Of a stretch of 64,000 bases of DNA, positions 10,284-18,682 are shown piece after piece. A program made the translations under genes and the position numbers. The notes under the pieces were generated by a model. That model was not told the origin of the DNA, searched no databases, and worked only from the letters and a program-made list of their open reading frames with translations. The stretch comes from Exiguobacterium sp. FSL W8-0210 (lineage in GTDB: Bacteria > Bacillota > Bacilli > Exiguobacteriales > Exiguobacteriaceae): positions 1,095,001 through 1,159,000 of the forward strand of contig NZ_JBBOUK010000001.1 of assembly GCF_038006045.1 (NCBI RefSeq), read 5' to 3'. Position 1 is the stretch's first letter. Each line of letters begins with the position of its first letter.

Positions 10284-10475
10284 GGGAGCTGACTCAAAAG
10301 TTAGTTTCTACAAAGAATGACGCGTCATACGCAACTCCTACAGGAAAAAGCGCATTTATGCGCTTCAGAGACAAACAAGACCAGCTTTCCTGCTTGTATA
10401 AAGCAGGAAAACTGGCTTGTGTCTCGCCTGAGGAAAGTGCGTGAAAAGACGCGTCATTCTTTTTTGGAGTCAGCC
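10284..10475. repeat. Structured dispersed repeat, copy A
   Basis: Fills most of the 430-base gap after mutL. Outer inverted repeats: CTGACTC (10289-10295) with GAGTCAG near 10467-10473, and AGAATGACGCGTC (10314-10326) with GACGCGTCATTCT (10448-10460). Inside are CGCAACTCCTACAGG facing CCTGAGGAAAGTGCG, a small hairpin AGCGCAT/ATGCGCT, and a long hairpin GAGACA...TGTCTC whose tip is TTTCCTGCTT/AAGCAGGAAA. About 85-90% of the core is repeated at 40141-40284. The layout resembles the bcr-type and ACTCCTGCGGGA-type repeats of Bacillaceae. The short frame inside it is not considered coding. Confidence 0.85.
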
Positions 10476-10518
10476 TCTTTTTCGTTCGTCTCGAATCATT
10501 TATTGTACTGATACACGA

Positions 10519-10546
10519 TTGAGTAATTTTTTGTTTGTTCTAATAC
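10519..10546 (+). promoter_or_regulatory. Possible promoter of the cidA/cidB pair
   Basis: TTGAGT, 16-base spacer, TAATAC, about 120 bases upstream of the CidA-like start. Only the hexamers support it. Confidence 0.4.
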
Positions 10547-10665
10547 AAAAGAAGTGTGTTTTTTCATGAGAACGGTTACTTCGGTTGATTAACCAAATTT
10601 CATTGATTGTTAAGGAAAAGAGGCGGATAATAAGACCCGAAACTGTTAAAAAGGGGACCTTTATC

Positions 10666-11055
10666 ATGCTGTCACGCGTTATGCGTATTATTCAAATCAT
10701 TGCTCAAATCGCACTCATTTTTTGCTTTTCACTCAGTGGGGACTGGGTGAGCGAAACCTTTCAATTACCATTACCCGGTAACATCATCGGCTTGATTCTA
10801 CTGTACCTAGCGTTAAAAAGCCGTCTGATTCCGCTTGTGGCCGTCGAACGGGGCGGGACATTTCTTCTGTTCGTCATGCCATTGTTCTTTGTTCCAGCAC
10901 TATCCGGAATCATGGATTATACGGCATTTCTCCGGACATCCGGTTTACAGATCGTGTTGATCGTCGTCGTCAGTAGCCTTCTGACATTAGTCGGATCAGC
11001 GTACATCGTCGATCGTTTAGCACACCGAAAAGAGGCGGTGACACGACATGAATGA
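10666..11055 (+). CDS. cidA: CidA/LrgA holin-like membrane protein
   Basis: A 129-residue protein with four predicted membrane segments and the family signature LPLPGNIIGLILLYLAL. CidA/LrgA proteins are holin-like and work with CidB/LrgB partners in overflow metabolism, murein hydrolase activity and programmed lysis in staphylococci and bacilli. I chose the ATG at 10666, preceded by AAAAGGGG; the longer upstream extension is polar and lacks a good ribosome binding site. It overlaps the CidB-like gene by eight bases. No LytR/LytS or CidR-type regulator is adjacent, so Cid versus Lrg assignment is open. Confidence 0.85.
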   Translation: MLSRVMRIIQIIAQIALIFCFSLSGDWVSETFQLPLPGNIIGLILLYLALKSRLIPLVAVERGGTFLLFVMPLFFVPALSGIMDYTAFLRTSGLQIVLIVVVSSLLTLVGSAYIVDRLAHRKEAVTRHE

Positions 11056-11731
11056 GGCACTGTTTTGGATCATTCTGACTATTTTATTGTTTAGCGTAGC
11101 GATGTTCCTCTATCAACGTCATCCTCGAGTCTGGACGTTACCAATCCTGACGGTAACGGCAATTTTGATCTTAATTCTCGTCTATTCTGGAGTCTCACAC
11201 GCAGAATACATGCAAGGTGGACAATATCTATCGAAGATGCTTGGTCCAGCGATCACGGCATTTGCGATTCCACTCTATCAGGTCCGGCATCACGTCCGCC
11301 GTTTCTTACCGGAAATCGGACTCGGCGTGTTGCTTGGAACCTGTATTGCGATGAGTTCAGATTTGTTACTCGGTCTGCTACTTCATCTCGAGCGGACGAC
11401 GAACCTTGCCTTGTTGCCGAAATCGGTCACGTTACCCGTTGCCTTAGCGATCTCACAAAAAGCAGGCGGGACGACGACGCTGACGGCTGCCTTCGTTTTA
11501 TTGACCGGATTGACGGGATCAATCGTCGGACCAAAATTAATGACGGGCTTGAAGATTCGGCACTTCGTCAGCCGTGGAGTAGGCTTGGCATCGATTGCCC
11601 ACGTCATGGGCGCGACGAAATCGATGAGTCTTGATCAGCGCGAAGGGGCGGTCGGTCTGTTGACGATGGTCTTGACGGCTGTCTGTGCCAGCATTCTCGC
11701 ACCGTTTTTAATCACATGGTTATATGGCTAA
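11048..11731 (+). CDS. cidB: CidB/LrgB family membrane protein
   Basis: A 227-residue polytopic membrane protein of the LrgB/CidB family. Characteristic stretches are LLPKSVTLPVALAISQKAGG and SRGVGLASIAHVMGATKS. It is the usual partner of the upstream CidA-like protein, and the 8-base overlap argues for coupled synthesis in stoichiometric amounts. In some organisms LrgAB-like proteins transport pyruvate or glycolate; the sequence alone does not decide. A terminator follows immediately, so this is a two-gene unit. Confidence 0.88.
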   Translation: MNEALFWIILTILLFSVAMFLYQRHPRVWTLPILTVTAILILILVYSGVSHAEYMQGGQYLSKMLGPAITAFAIPLYQVRHHVRRFLPEIGLGVLLGTCIAMSSDLLLGLLLHLERTTNLALLPKSVTLPVALAISQKAGGTTTLTAAFVLLTGLTGSIVGPKLMTGLKIRHFVSRGVGLASIAHVMGATKSMSLDQREGAVGLLTMVLTAVCASILAPFLITWLYG

Positions 11732-11762
11732 ACACTCTGTTTTTTCAACGGAGTGTTTTTTT
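11731..11762 (+). terminator. Terminator after cidAB
   Basis: Stem AACACTC / GAGTGTT with a T-rich tail, beginning at the cidB stop. Confidence 0.8.
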
Positions 11763-11832
11763 GTAACCGATTGAAACTTGTCGACCACTTTTGCAGTATA
11801 GTACAACAGAAAACAGGGTGGAGGAGAAGAGG

Positions 11833-12357
11833 ATGATCATTTGGATTAACGGTACGTTTGGCGTCGGGAAGACGACAGCAGCAAAAGGATTACAAAAGCG
11901 TTGGAGCGGATCATACATTTTTGACCCGGAAGAGACAGGCTACTTCTTACGCGCACAACTGCCGGAAAACAAGGACGATTTTCAGGATGAGCCGTTGTGG
12001 CGCACGTTTAATCGACAGCTCCTCGAACAGCTCGATACGGAAGATGCGCGGATCATCGTGCCGATGACCTTGACGAATCCAGCGTACTTTCAGGAAATCA
12101 TCGGGACGTTACGCGAGACTGGACATGATGTCCGTCATATCGCCTTGATGGCGAAGGAGACGACTGTCAAACGCCGCCTGATCAGCCGCTTTGAGCGTCC
12201 AAACTCGTGGGGCGGTCAACAAGCGGAACAACGACTACGGCAATTATCCGATCCGCTGTTCAGTCAACAGATCGAGACGGACAATCTGACGAAAGGGCAA
12301 GTCATTGATGCGATTGCTCTCGTGACCGGGATTGGACTCTCGCCTGCCCGATCGTAA
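11833..12357 (+). CDS. TmrB-like P-loop ATP-binding protein
   Basis: A 174-residue P-loop protein with the Walker A motif GTFGVGKT (residues 7-14) directly at the N-terminus. It resembles B. subtilis TmrB, the tunicamycin-resistance protein, along its length: MIIWING start, DPEETGYFLR, DDFQDEPLWRTFN, IIVPMTLTNPAYFQEIIG, NSWGGQQ, QTDNLT-type end. TmrB is thought to sequester tunicamycin at the membrane. Whether this homologue confers resistance cannot be judged here. The ATG at 11833 follows GGAGGAGAAGAGG. Slightly shorter than TmrB at the C-terminus. Confidence 0.78.
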   Translation: MIIWINGTFGVGKTTAAKGLQKRWSGSYIFDPEETGYFLRAQLPENKDDFQDEPLWRTFNRQLLEQLDTEDARIIVPMTLTNPAYFQEIIGTLRETGHDVRHIALMAKETTVKRRLISRFERPNSWGGQQAEQRLRQLSDPLFSQQIETDNLTKGQVIDAIALVTGIGLSPARS

Positions 12358-12452
12358 AGGATTCAAGAGGGATGTTTCCGGGAATCATTAGATGATAATA
12401 GATGAGGAGAAAACAATCTTGAACGAAGGGCAACTTATTGCTAGGAGGATTT

Positions 12453-14498
12453 ATGAACATGAAACACTGGATGACTGAGAAATTGGGCAGACAGTTGATG
12501 GCGATTTTTTATAGTGTCTTTGCACTAAGTGTCATCACATCGGTTGCCAGTTATTTATACGTGGACAATGCAGACGGTCGGACGAAAGAACAGGTACTCG
12601 ACCAGTTACAAAAGACACAATGGTTCTGGTTTTTGAACTTGATGGTTTTTTTATTTTGTCTACTGTTCATCGTCCGTCCATTGATTCATCGGGTGACGTC
12701 ACAGCTCCGCGAATTGAATGTCAAAAGTCGTCGTCTTGCGGAAGGAAAGTCGATTTCGCTCGAGCATGATGTCGACAGCCATAATGAAGTCGGTCAATTG
12801 GCGGCATCGTTTTACCAGATGGCACGGTCGATCTCATCACAACATGCGGAATTGTCAGCAAAGAATCAAGAAATGGAACACAATCAGGAAGTATTGAAGC
12901 AAAAACAGAATGAGCTTGAGCGTGCCTTGGAAGTGACCCGGACAAACGAGTTGCATCTACAAGATCGGAATGAATTAATCGAAACGCTTGCGTCAAAGGA
13001 GAGTTTATTTGATTACTCGTCTGTCATCAGTACGATCGTCCGGTTGACGAAGACAGAGTTCGGGGCATTGTTATTGATTAAGAATAATGAAATCGCGCAA
13101 GTCGTTCCAAAAGAAATGACGGAAGAACAACAAGAGAGTCTGAAGACGGAGTCGTTACTACTAAAGCGAGTCATGATTTCAAAGGAAACGGCACATTCCT
13201 CAAAAAAGGTCGCGAACGACGATCTGATCAAATATCCGTATCACGTCTATGAAGGTGTCATTCCGATCATGGATCCGGCAAAAGAAGAATTGATTGCCTG
13301 TCTCTATCTAGCACGGTTTGACGCACCATTCAATCAACAGGATTTGGCGGAACTGGAATCGTTCTCGAAACAGATTGCGATCTCATTGATGCGAATGTCA
13401 CTCTACGAACAGATGGAATACGAACGAAAAGAGACAGCACAACTGCTGAATTCCGTTCGGGAAGCGATTCTTTATATCAAACATGAGGAAAAGACGATCT
13501 TAGGGAATCAGGCATTGTTTGATATCTTCCAGTCGTTACAGGTCGAGGAAGACAATGACTCGATGACGTTTCTTGAAGTCCGACCAGAGACGATGTTCGA
13601 GCAGATGGACCAGAAAGAAGCTTTTGAAGCGTACTTTGAAGAAGTTTTATCGGGTGAGATCCCTGAGGGCATGTTCTCTTTGTCGATCGACCAGGGTGAA
13701 TATTTCATTCAAGTTTATGCCGAAGCGATCGCGCATGGAGAACAGTCGAAGGGAACGATCCTCGTCTTTCGTGACGTCACGGCTGAGACAGAGGTTGATC
13801 GGGTCAAATCAGAACTCGTCTCGACGGTTTCGCATGAACTTCGAACACCGCTCTCTTCGATTTATGGCTTTACGGAGCTCATGTTGAAACGAGATTTGGA
13901 TCCCGAGCGGAACAAAAGGTATTTGCAGACGATTCACGATGAATCAAAACGTCTGACCAATCTTGTCAGCGACTTCTTGAACGTCCAGCGGATGGAGTCA
14001 GGAAAGCAAGAGTATGATAAACAAATCTTTGATCTGAAAGAAATCGTCAAGGAACAAATTCAGTTTTATCAAGCAGCGACGGAACAACATAGTCTGCAGC
14101 TTGATTTGAATGACGAACAGGACTTTATGGTCGAAGCAGATGCGAACAGTATGAAACAGCTACTTGGAAATCTATTGAATAATGCAGTCAAATACTCACC
14201 GGACGGTGGGGATGTCGTTGTGACGCTGACCCATCAGCACAATCAGATTGAACTCAGCGTCCGTGATTTCGGAATCGGGATTCCGAGTCATTCGATGCCG
14301 CATCTATTCAGCAAGTTCTATCGTGTCGATAACTCAGACAGCCGAAAAATCGGCGGAACAGGTCTTGGATTATCGATTTGTAAGGAAATCGTTCGAGCAC
14401 ATGATGGCAACATCGAAGTCGAATCGATCTTGGGAGAAGGGACGGTTTTTCGGGTCAAGTTACCAAGTGCGACGGACGCGTTACTCGAAGCAGAATAA
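12453..14498 (+). CDS. Orphan sensor histidine kinase (HAMP-GAF-PAS-HisKA-HATPase)
   Basis: A 681-residue membrane kinase. Two membrane segments (about 12-32 and 53-75) enclose only a short external loop. They are followed by HAMP, a coiled coil (about 130-170), a GAF-like domain, a PAS-like domain, the phospho-acceptor box TVSHELRTPLSSIYGF (His near 460) and an ATPase domain with NAVKYSPDGG, DFGIGIP and GGTGLGLSICKEIV. The tiny outer loop suggests it senses the membrane or cytosol. No response regulator is adjacent. The start may be 12453 or 12459; AGGAGG fits either. Confidence 0.88.
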   Translation: MNMKHWMTEKLGRQLMAIFYSVFALSVITSVASYLYVDNADGRTKEQVLDQLQKTQWFWFLNLMVFLFCLLFIVRPLIHRVTSQLRELNVKSRRLAEGKSISLEHDVDSHNEVGQLAASFYQMARSISSQHAELSAKNQEMEHNQEVLKQKQNELERALEVTRTNELHLQDRNELIETLASKESLFDYSSVISTIVRLTKTEFGALLLIKNNEIAQVVPKEMTEEQQESLKTESLLLKRVMISKETAHSSKKVANDDLIKYPYHVYEGVIPIMDPAKEELIACLYLARFDAPFNQQDLAELESFSKQIAISLMRMSLYEQMEYERKETAQLLNSVREAILYIKHEEKTILGNQALFDIFQSLQVEEDNDSMTFLEVRPETMFEQMDQKEAFEAYFEEVLSGEIPEGMFSLSIDQGEYFIQVYAEAIAHGEQSKGTILVFRDVTAETEVDRVKSELVSTVSHELRTPLSSIYGFTELMLKRDLDPERNKRYLQTIHDESKRLTNLVSDFLNVQRMESGKQEYDKQIFDLKEIVKEQIQFYQAATEQHSLQLDLNDEQDFMVEADANSMKQLLGNLLNNAVKYSPDGGDVVVTLTHQHNQIELSVRDFGIGIPSHSMPHLFSKFYRVDNSDSRKIGGTGLGLSICKEIVRAHDGNIEVESILGEGTVFRVKLPSATDALLEAE

Positions 14499-14506
14499 GG
14501 AGAAGG

Positions 14507-14536
14507 AGAGGCAAGCTAATATGCCTCTTTTTTTTT
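14507..14536 (+). terminator. Terminator after the sensor kinase
   Basis: Stem AGAGGCA / TGCCTCT with an 8-base loop and nine or more T. Confidence 0.85.
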
Positions 14537-14672
14537 GTCGTTTTTCGTGTGAGATTCGTCCAATTCAGGAGATCGGCTAAAATGTAGAAGAATCGGGCTT
14601 TTACGCAATAAACCGAACAGATTGATGACAAAACGGCTGAAACAGTTGAAAAAATCGTAAATTGTGCAGGGA

Positions 14673-14702
14673 TTGCGAACGTTTCTGAACTCTCGCTATA
14701 GT
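14673..14702 (+). promoter_or_regulatory. Candidate promoter of nrdDG
   Basis: TTGCGA, 18-base spacer, TATAGT, ending about 32 bases before the nrdD start. I saw no clear NrdR, Fnr or Rex box around it. Confidence 0.55.
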
Positions 14703-14734
14703 GATTACAAAAAAACATGGGAGGAAGAAGAATC

Positions 14735-16564
14735 ATGGAGAGCTTAGAAGCGTTACTCACACCACCGCAAGAGATCGAACAAGAGAATGCAAACATTGAT
14801 GGCAAAACACCACTTGCGAAGTTACAACGGATTGCTGGGGAAGCAGCACGGCAGATGATGCGACGACATCTCGAAGCGGATGTCTTGCAGGCGCTTGACG
14901 ACAACATTTTGTATATTCATGACGCCGATTATTATGTGACTGGGACGACGACTTGTGCCCAAATTCCGCTCGGTCAGTTACTCTCAAACGGATTTCAGAC
15001 AACGCACGGTTCGATCCGTCCGGCGCAAGACATTCGTTCTGCCCTCGCCCTTGCGGCAATCATCGTCCAGGCGAATCAAAACATGCAGCATGGCGGACAA
15101 GCCTTCGCAACCTTTGATGATGATTTAGCGCCGTTCGTTGAAAAGACCTATCAACGGGAATGGACGAAACTAAATGACCTCGTTCCGCATTGGAAGCGGC
15201 GTAAGCGGGAGCGACATGCATGGCAGGAGACGTATGAAAAAACGTTTCAAGCATGTGAAGCATTCATTCATAATACGAATTCGATGCATTCGCGCGGTGG
15301 TGGACAGGTTCCGTTTTTATCCGTCAATTACGGAACGAATACGACGCAAGCAGGGCGGCTATTCCAGCGAGCCTTGCTAACAGCGACGGAGCGTGGACTG
15401 GGCAAAGGTGAGACACCGATTTTTCCGATTCAGATCTTTAAAGTCAAACAAGGCGTCAACCTGTCACCGACAGACCCGAATTACGATTTGTTTCAGCTTG
15501 CTACCCGCGTGACAGGAAAACGACTGTTTCCGAATTTTGCGTTTCTCGATGCGCCATTTAATCGCCAGGAGCAACCAGGAAAAGCAGAAGTCGCGTATAT
15601 GGGATGCCGAACCCGTGTATTCGAGGATCGTGGAGACATACCGTCCGTCACAGGTCGTGGTAATTTATCCTTCACGAGCATCAATCTCGTCCGTTTGGCA
15701 CTCCAGAGTCAAACCGTCGATCAAATGTTCGAAGTCGTCCAAGATACGACAAGACTTGCATGCCGGCAACTCATCGCACGGTATGAGTTCCAGGCAAGTC
15801 GAACGGCTGATGAGTTTCCATTTTTATATCAACACGTCTGGAAAGACGGTGAGACGCTAAGAAATAAGGATCAGGTAGGTCCGGTCCTCAAGCACGGGAC
15901 GTTGGCGGTCGGCTTCATCGGTCTCGCGGAATGTTTGACCGTCCTGACGGGGAGTCATCATGGGTATTCCGAACTGGCACACCGGATTGGTCTTGCATTG
16001 ATTCAAGCGATGCGGACGGTAGTCGACGATTTTGGCGAACAGACAGGGTTGAACTTTAGTTTACTCGCAACTCCGGCCGAAGGATTATCCGGTAAGTTCA
16101 CACGTCGCGATGTCAGTGACTTTGGTGAGATCGAAGGAGTGACAGATCGACCGTATTATACAAATTCCTTTCACATTCCTGTCGATGCGCCGGTGACGAT
16201 CCGTGAGAAGATTCAACTCGAAGCCCCGTTCCATGCATTATGTAATGGCGGTCATATCACCTATGTCGAGACGGATGGTGCGCTTGCTGGAAATCCGGAA
16301 GCAATCGAAGACATCGTTCGTTTAATGGCGGAAGCTGGAATCGGTTATGGATCAATCAATCATCCCGTCGATCGTTGTCTTGATTGCCGAACAGAGCAGA
16401 CGATCGAGGATCAATGTCCGGTTTGCGGGAGTGGATCGATCGAACGCATTCGACGGATCACCGGATATCTCGTCGGTACGCTGGACCGCTGGAATGAAGC
16501 GAAACGGGCTGAAGAGCAGAATCGGGTGAAGCACGATGCTACGCGTTCTCTCCCTTCTTCCTGA
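14735..16564 (+). CDS. nrdD: Anaerobic (class III) ribonucleoside-triphosphate reductase
   Basis: A 609-residue glycyl-radical enzyme that reduces ribonucleotides to deoxyribonucleotides without oxygen. The C-terminal motif RITGYLVG carries the radical Gly (residue 577), preceded by a Zn-binding CLDC...CPVC set. The protein starts close to the catalytic barrel (YIHDADYY near residue 65) and is about 100 residues shorter than E. coli NrdD. It therefore appears to lack the N-terminal ATP-cone that senses dATP. Start 14735 follows GGGAGGAAG. It overlaps nrdG by 29 bases. Confidence 0.93.
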   Translation: MESLEALLTPPQEIEQENANIDGKTPLAKLQRIAGEAARQMMRRHLEADVLQALDDNILYIHDADYYVTGTTTCAQIPLGQLLSNGFQTTHGSIRPAQDIRSALALAAIIVQANQNMQHGGQAFATFDDDLAPFVEKTYQREWTKLNDLVPHWKRRKRERHAWQETYEKTFQACEAFIHNTNSMHSRGGGQVPFLSVNYGTNTTQAGRLFQRALLTATERGLGKGETPIFPIQIFKVKQGVNLSPTDPNYDLFQLATRVTGKRLFPNFAFLDAPFNRQEQPGKAEVAYMGCRTRVFEDRGDIPSVTGRGNLSFTSINLVRLALQSQTVDQMFEVVQDTTRLACRQLIARYEFQASRTADEFPFLYQHVWKDGETLRNKDQVGPVLKHGTLAVGFIGLAECLTVLTGSHHGYSELAHRIGLALIQAMRTVVDDFGEQTGLNFSLLATPAEGLSGKFTRRDVSDFGEIEGVTDRPYYTNSFHIPVDAPVTIREKIQLEAPFHALCNGGHITYVETDGALAGNPEAIEDIVRLMAEAGIGYGSINHPVDRCLDCRTEQTIEDQCPVCGSGSIERIRRITGYLVGTLDRWNEAKRAEEQNRVKHDATRSLPSS

Positions 16565-17000
16565 CTCCGTCGTCGACGGTCCCGGTCTGCGAACGGTCCT
16601 GTTTCTTGCTGGTTGTCCACACCACTGTATCGGCTGTCATAATCCGTCCTCCTGGGATCCTGCAGGTGGCGTAGCTTGGACAATTGACGAGACGGTCGCG
16701 CGGATTCAAGCAACCGGTCACCGGCGCCTGACGCTATCCGGTGGGGAACCATTGTTACAAGCAATAGCGCTCTATCGGCTACTAGAACGACTCGGACCAG
16801 ACTATGAAGTGATCTTGTATACGGGCTATGTGTTGAAAGAGATCATTAAGCACCGAGAATGGTACCCCTTGTTACGCCGACTAGATGGATTGATTGATGG
16901 TCCGTTCATCCTATCGAAACTTGACCGAACGACAAGCTTTCGGGGGAGTACGAATCAAAGAATCTATAATCGACAACAGCTAAACAAACGTTTGGATTAG
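16536..17000 (+). CDS. nrdG: Anaerobic ribonucleotide reductase activating protein
   Basis: Radical-SAM activase that installs the glycyl radical on NrdD. The C-x3-C-x2-C cluster motif is CPHHCIGC (Cys 27, 31, 34), followed by the LSGGEPLLQ motif around residue 67. At 154 residues it has the normal compact size of NrdG. The 29-base overlap with nrdD indicates translational coupling. The pair would allow DNA synthesis under anoxia, and the neighbouring genes on either side are unrelated. Confidence 0.93.
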   Translation: MLRVLSLLPDSVVDGPGLRTVLFLAGCPHHCIGCHNPSSWDPAGGVAWTIDETVARIQATGHRRLTLSGGEPLLQAIALYRLLERLGPDYEVILYTGYVLKEIIKHREWYPLLRRLDGLIDGPFILSKLDRTTSFRGSTNQRIYNRQQLNKRLD

Positions 17001-17001
17001 A

Positions 17002-17034
17002 CAAAAACTCCCCCATCTTTTTAGACAGGGGAGA
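17002..17034 (-). terminator. Terminator between nrdG and the MFS exporter
   Basis: CTCCCC / GGGGAG stem; on the minus strand it is followed by TTTTT. It ends the exporter transcript and may also act on nrdG. Confidence 0.65.
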
Positions 17035-17040
17035 ATCAAA

Positions 17041-18513
17041 TCAAGCATATTTTTGTTCTTGATCGACGGATTCGACGACTGCGAGCGTCGTTGTCCGTCG
17101 TTTTTTGATGAAAAACGATAAGATCAAAGCAGCAAGTGCGAGTAACGTCGCGATGAAAAACGTATCATTGATTCCTTCGATCATCGCCTGCATCTGCAAC
17201 CATTCCGGATTAGCGGCTTCAGGTTGTGAAGCAAGTTCCGGAACGTGATGTTTCGTCCGCGACGTCATGATCGTCACGAGCAGACCTGAACCGATCGCAC
17301 CCGATACTTGTGACAACGTATTGTTCAATGCCGTACCGTGTGGCGTCAAGTGTTGCGGAATATGGTTCAACCCGTTCGTCATGACGGGCATCATGACCAT
17401 CGAGATTCCAAGGAAACGTAGCGTATACATGATGACGAGGAACGCGTATGACGTATCCGCAGCTAGCTGACTAAACGAGAACGTCGTTAAGACCGTCAGT
17501 GATAAGCCGATGATCGCAAGGATCCGAGCACCGAATCGGTCGAACAGACGACCTGTGATTGGTGACATGATCGCCATGACGATCGCACCCGGTAACATCA
17601 AGAGACCAGAGTGAAACGGTGAGATACCGCGAATCGTCTGGATGTAGATCGGCATCAAGATCATCGCGGAGAACATCGACATGTTCAAGACCATTGAAAT
17701 CCCTTGCGATAAAGCGAACATCGGATAACGGAAAATCCCGAACTCAAGCATCGGTTCTTCGAGCATGAATTGACGTATAATGAAGGAAGTCAAACTGATT
17801 ACACCGATGATCAATGATCCGATGACCGTCCAAGATCCCCATCCGGCAGAACCGGCGGAACTAAATCCATACAACAAACCACCGAAGCCGAAGCTTGAAA
17901 GGACGAGTGAGAACAAATCGAGCTTAAGTGAACTTTGAACTGTCTCTTTCTTCAATAAGAAAGCACCCGTGAAGAGTACGAGCAATGCGATCGGTGTGAC
18001 GAGATGGAACAACATCCGCCACTCATAATGTTCAAGAATCCACCCGGACAATGTCGGTCCGATTGCTGGAGCAAAGGTGATGACGAGTCCGAAGATTCCC
18101 ATCGCTTGCCCACGCTTTTCGATTGGGAAACCGGTCAAGAGAACGTTCATTAACAGTGGCATCATGATCGCGGAACCCGACGCCTGCATCATGCGCGCAC
18201 CGAGTAGAAGCGGGAAGACGTGTGCTTGTCCAGCGATAATCGTACCGAGTGAGAACAGCGTCATCGCCGTCAAGAACAGTTGACGTGTCGAGAACTTTTG
18301 GACGAGGAATGCTGACGTCGGAATCATGATTCCGTTGACGAGCATATAGCCCGTCGTCAACCACTGGGCGGTGCTTGCCTGAATACCGAAGGATCCCATG
18401 ATTGACGGTAAGGCGATATTAAGTAACGTTGAGTTCAGGACCGCAACGAACGCACCTGCCATAAGGACAGTTAAAATTAAATAAAGTCGTGATGATTGCT
18501 TGCTTGATTGCAT
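17041..18513 (-). CDS. DHA2-family (14-TM) multidrug exporter, LmrB-like
   Basis: A 490-residue proton-coupled major facilitator with 14 predicted membrane segments. It shows the DHA2 signatures LNSTLLNIALPSI in segment 1, the motif-A type RQLFLTAMTLFSLG, and motif C in segment 5 (GLVITFAPAIGPTLSGWI). It resembles LmrB, the lincomycin and puromycin exporter of B. subtilis. A divergent TetR-type gene and a palindromic operator lie directly upstream, which is the usual drug-responsive arrangement. AAAGGAG precedes the ATG. Substrate range is unknown. Confidence 0.87.
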   Translation of the reverse strand: MQSSKQSSRLYLILTVLMAGAFVAVLNSTLLNIALPSIMGSFGIQASTAQWLTTGYMLVNGIMIPTSAFLVQKFSTRQLFLTAMTLFSLGTIIAGQAHVFPLLLGARMMQASGSAIMMPLLMNVLLTGFPIEKRGQAMGIFGLVITFAPAIGPTLSGWILEHYEWRMLFHLVTPIALLVLFTGAFLLKKETVQSSLKLDLFSLVLSSFGFGGLLYGFSSAGSAGWGSWTVIGSLIIGVISLTSFIIRQFMLEEPMLEFGIFRYPMFALSQGISMVLNMSMFSAMILMPIYIQTIRGISPFHSGLLMLPGAIVMAIMSPITGRLFDRFGARILAIIGLSLTVLTTFSFSQLAADTSYAFLVIMYTLRFLGISMVMMPVMTNGLNHIPQHLTPHGTALNNTLSQVSGAIGSGLLVTIMTSRTKHHVPELASQPEAANPEWLQMQAMIEGINDTFFIATLLALAALILSFFIKKRRTTTLAVVESVDQEQKYA

Positions 18514-18538
18514 TTCGTTATGCTCCTTTTGTACTACG

Positions 18539-18556
18539 AGTCTAAAATGTTAGACT
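18539..18556. promoter_or_regulatory. Candidate TetR operator (perfect inverted repeat)
   Basis: AGTCTAA-AATG-TTAGACT, a perfect 7-base inverted repeat 26 bases upstream of the exporter start codon, in the divergent region with the TetR gene. Confidence 0.65.
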
Positions 18557-18566
18557 TGAATTCTAT

Positions 18567-18597
18567 GACTAACTTGGCTATCTTACCAGGCTAAGTC
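18567..18597. promoter_or_regulatory. Second imperfect palindrome in the exporter-TetR gap
   Basis: GACTAACTTGG faces CCAGGCTAAGTC. It shares the GACTWA half-site with the perfect repeat nearby and could be a second operator. Confidence 0.4.
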
Positions 18598-18682
18598 GAA
18601 TGAGTTCAAATTATTTGATTCATACACTAAAATAAGTGATTGTTAAACCATTGCAATCATTTGAACAGAAAAGGACAAGACC

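Noticed and set aside
10317-10511. Open frame of 64 codons inside repeat copy A
   Set aside because: It lies within nested inverted repeats, has no ribosome binding site and is not kept open in copy B in the same register.
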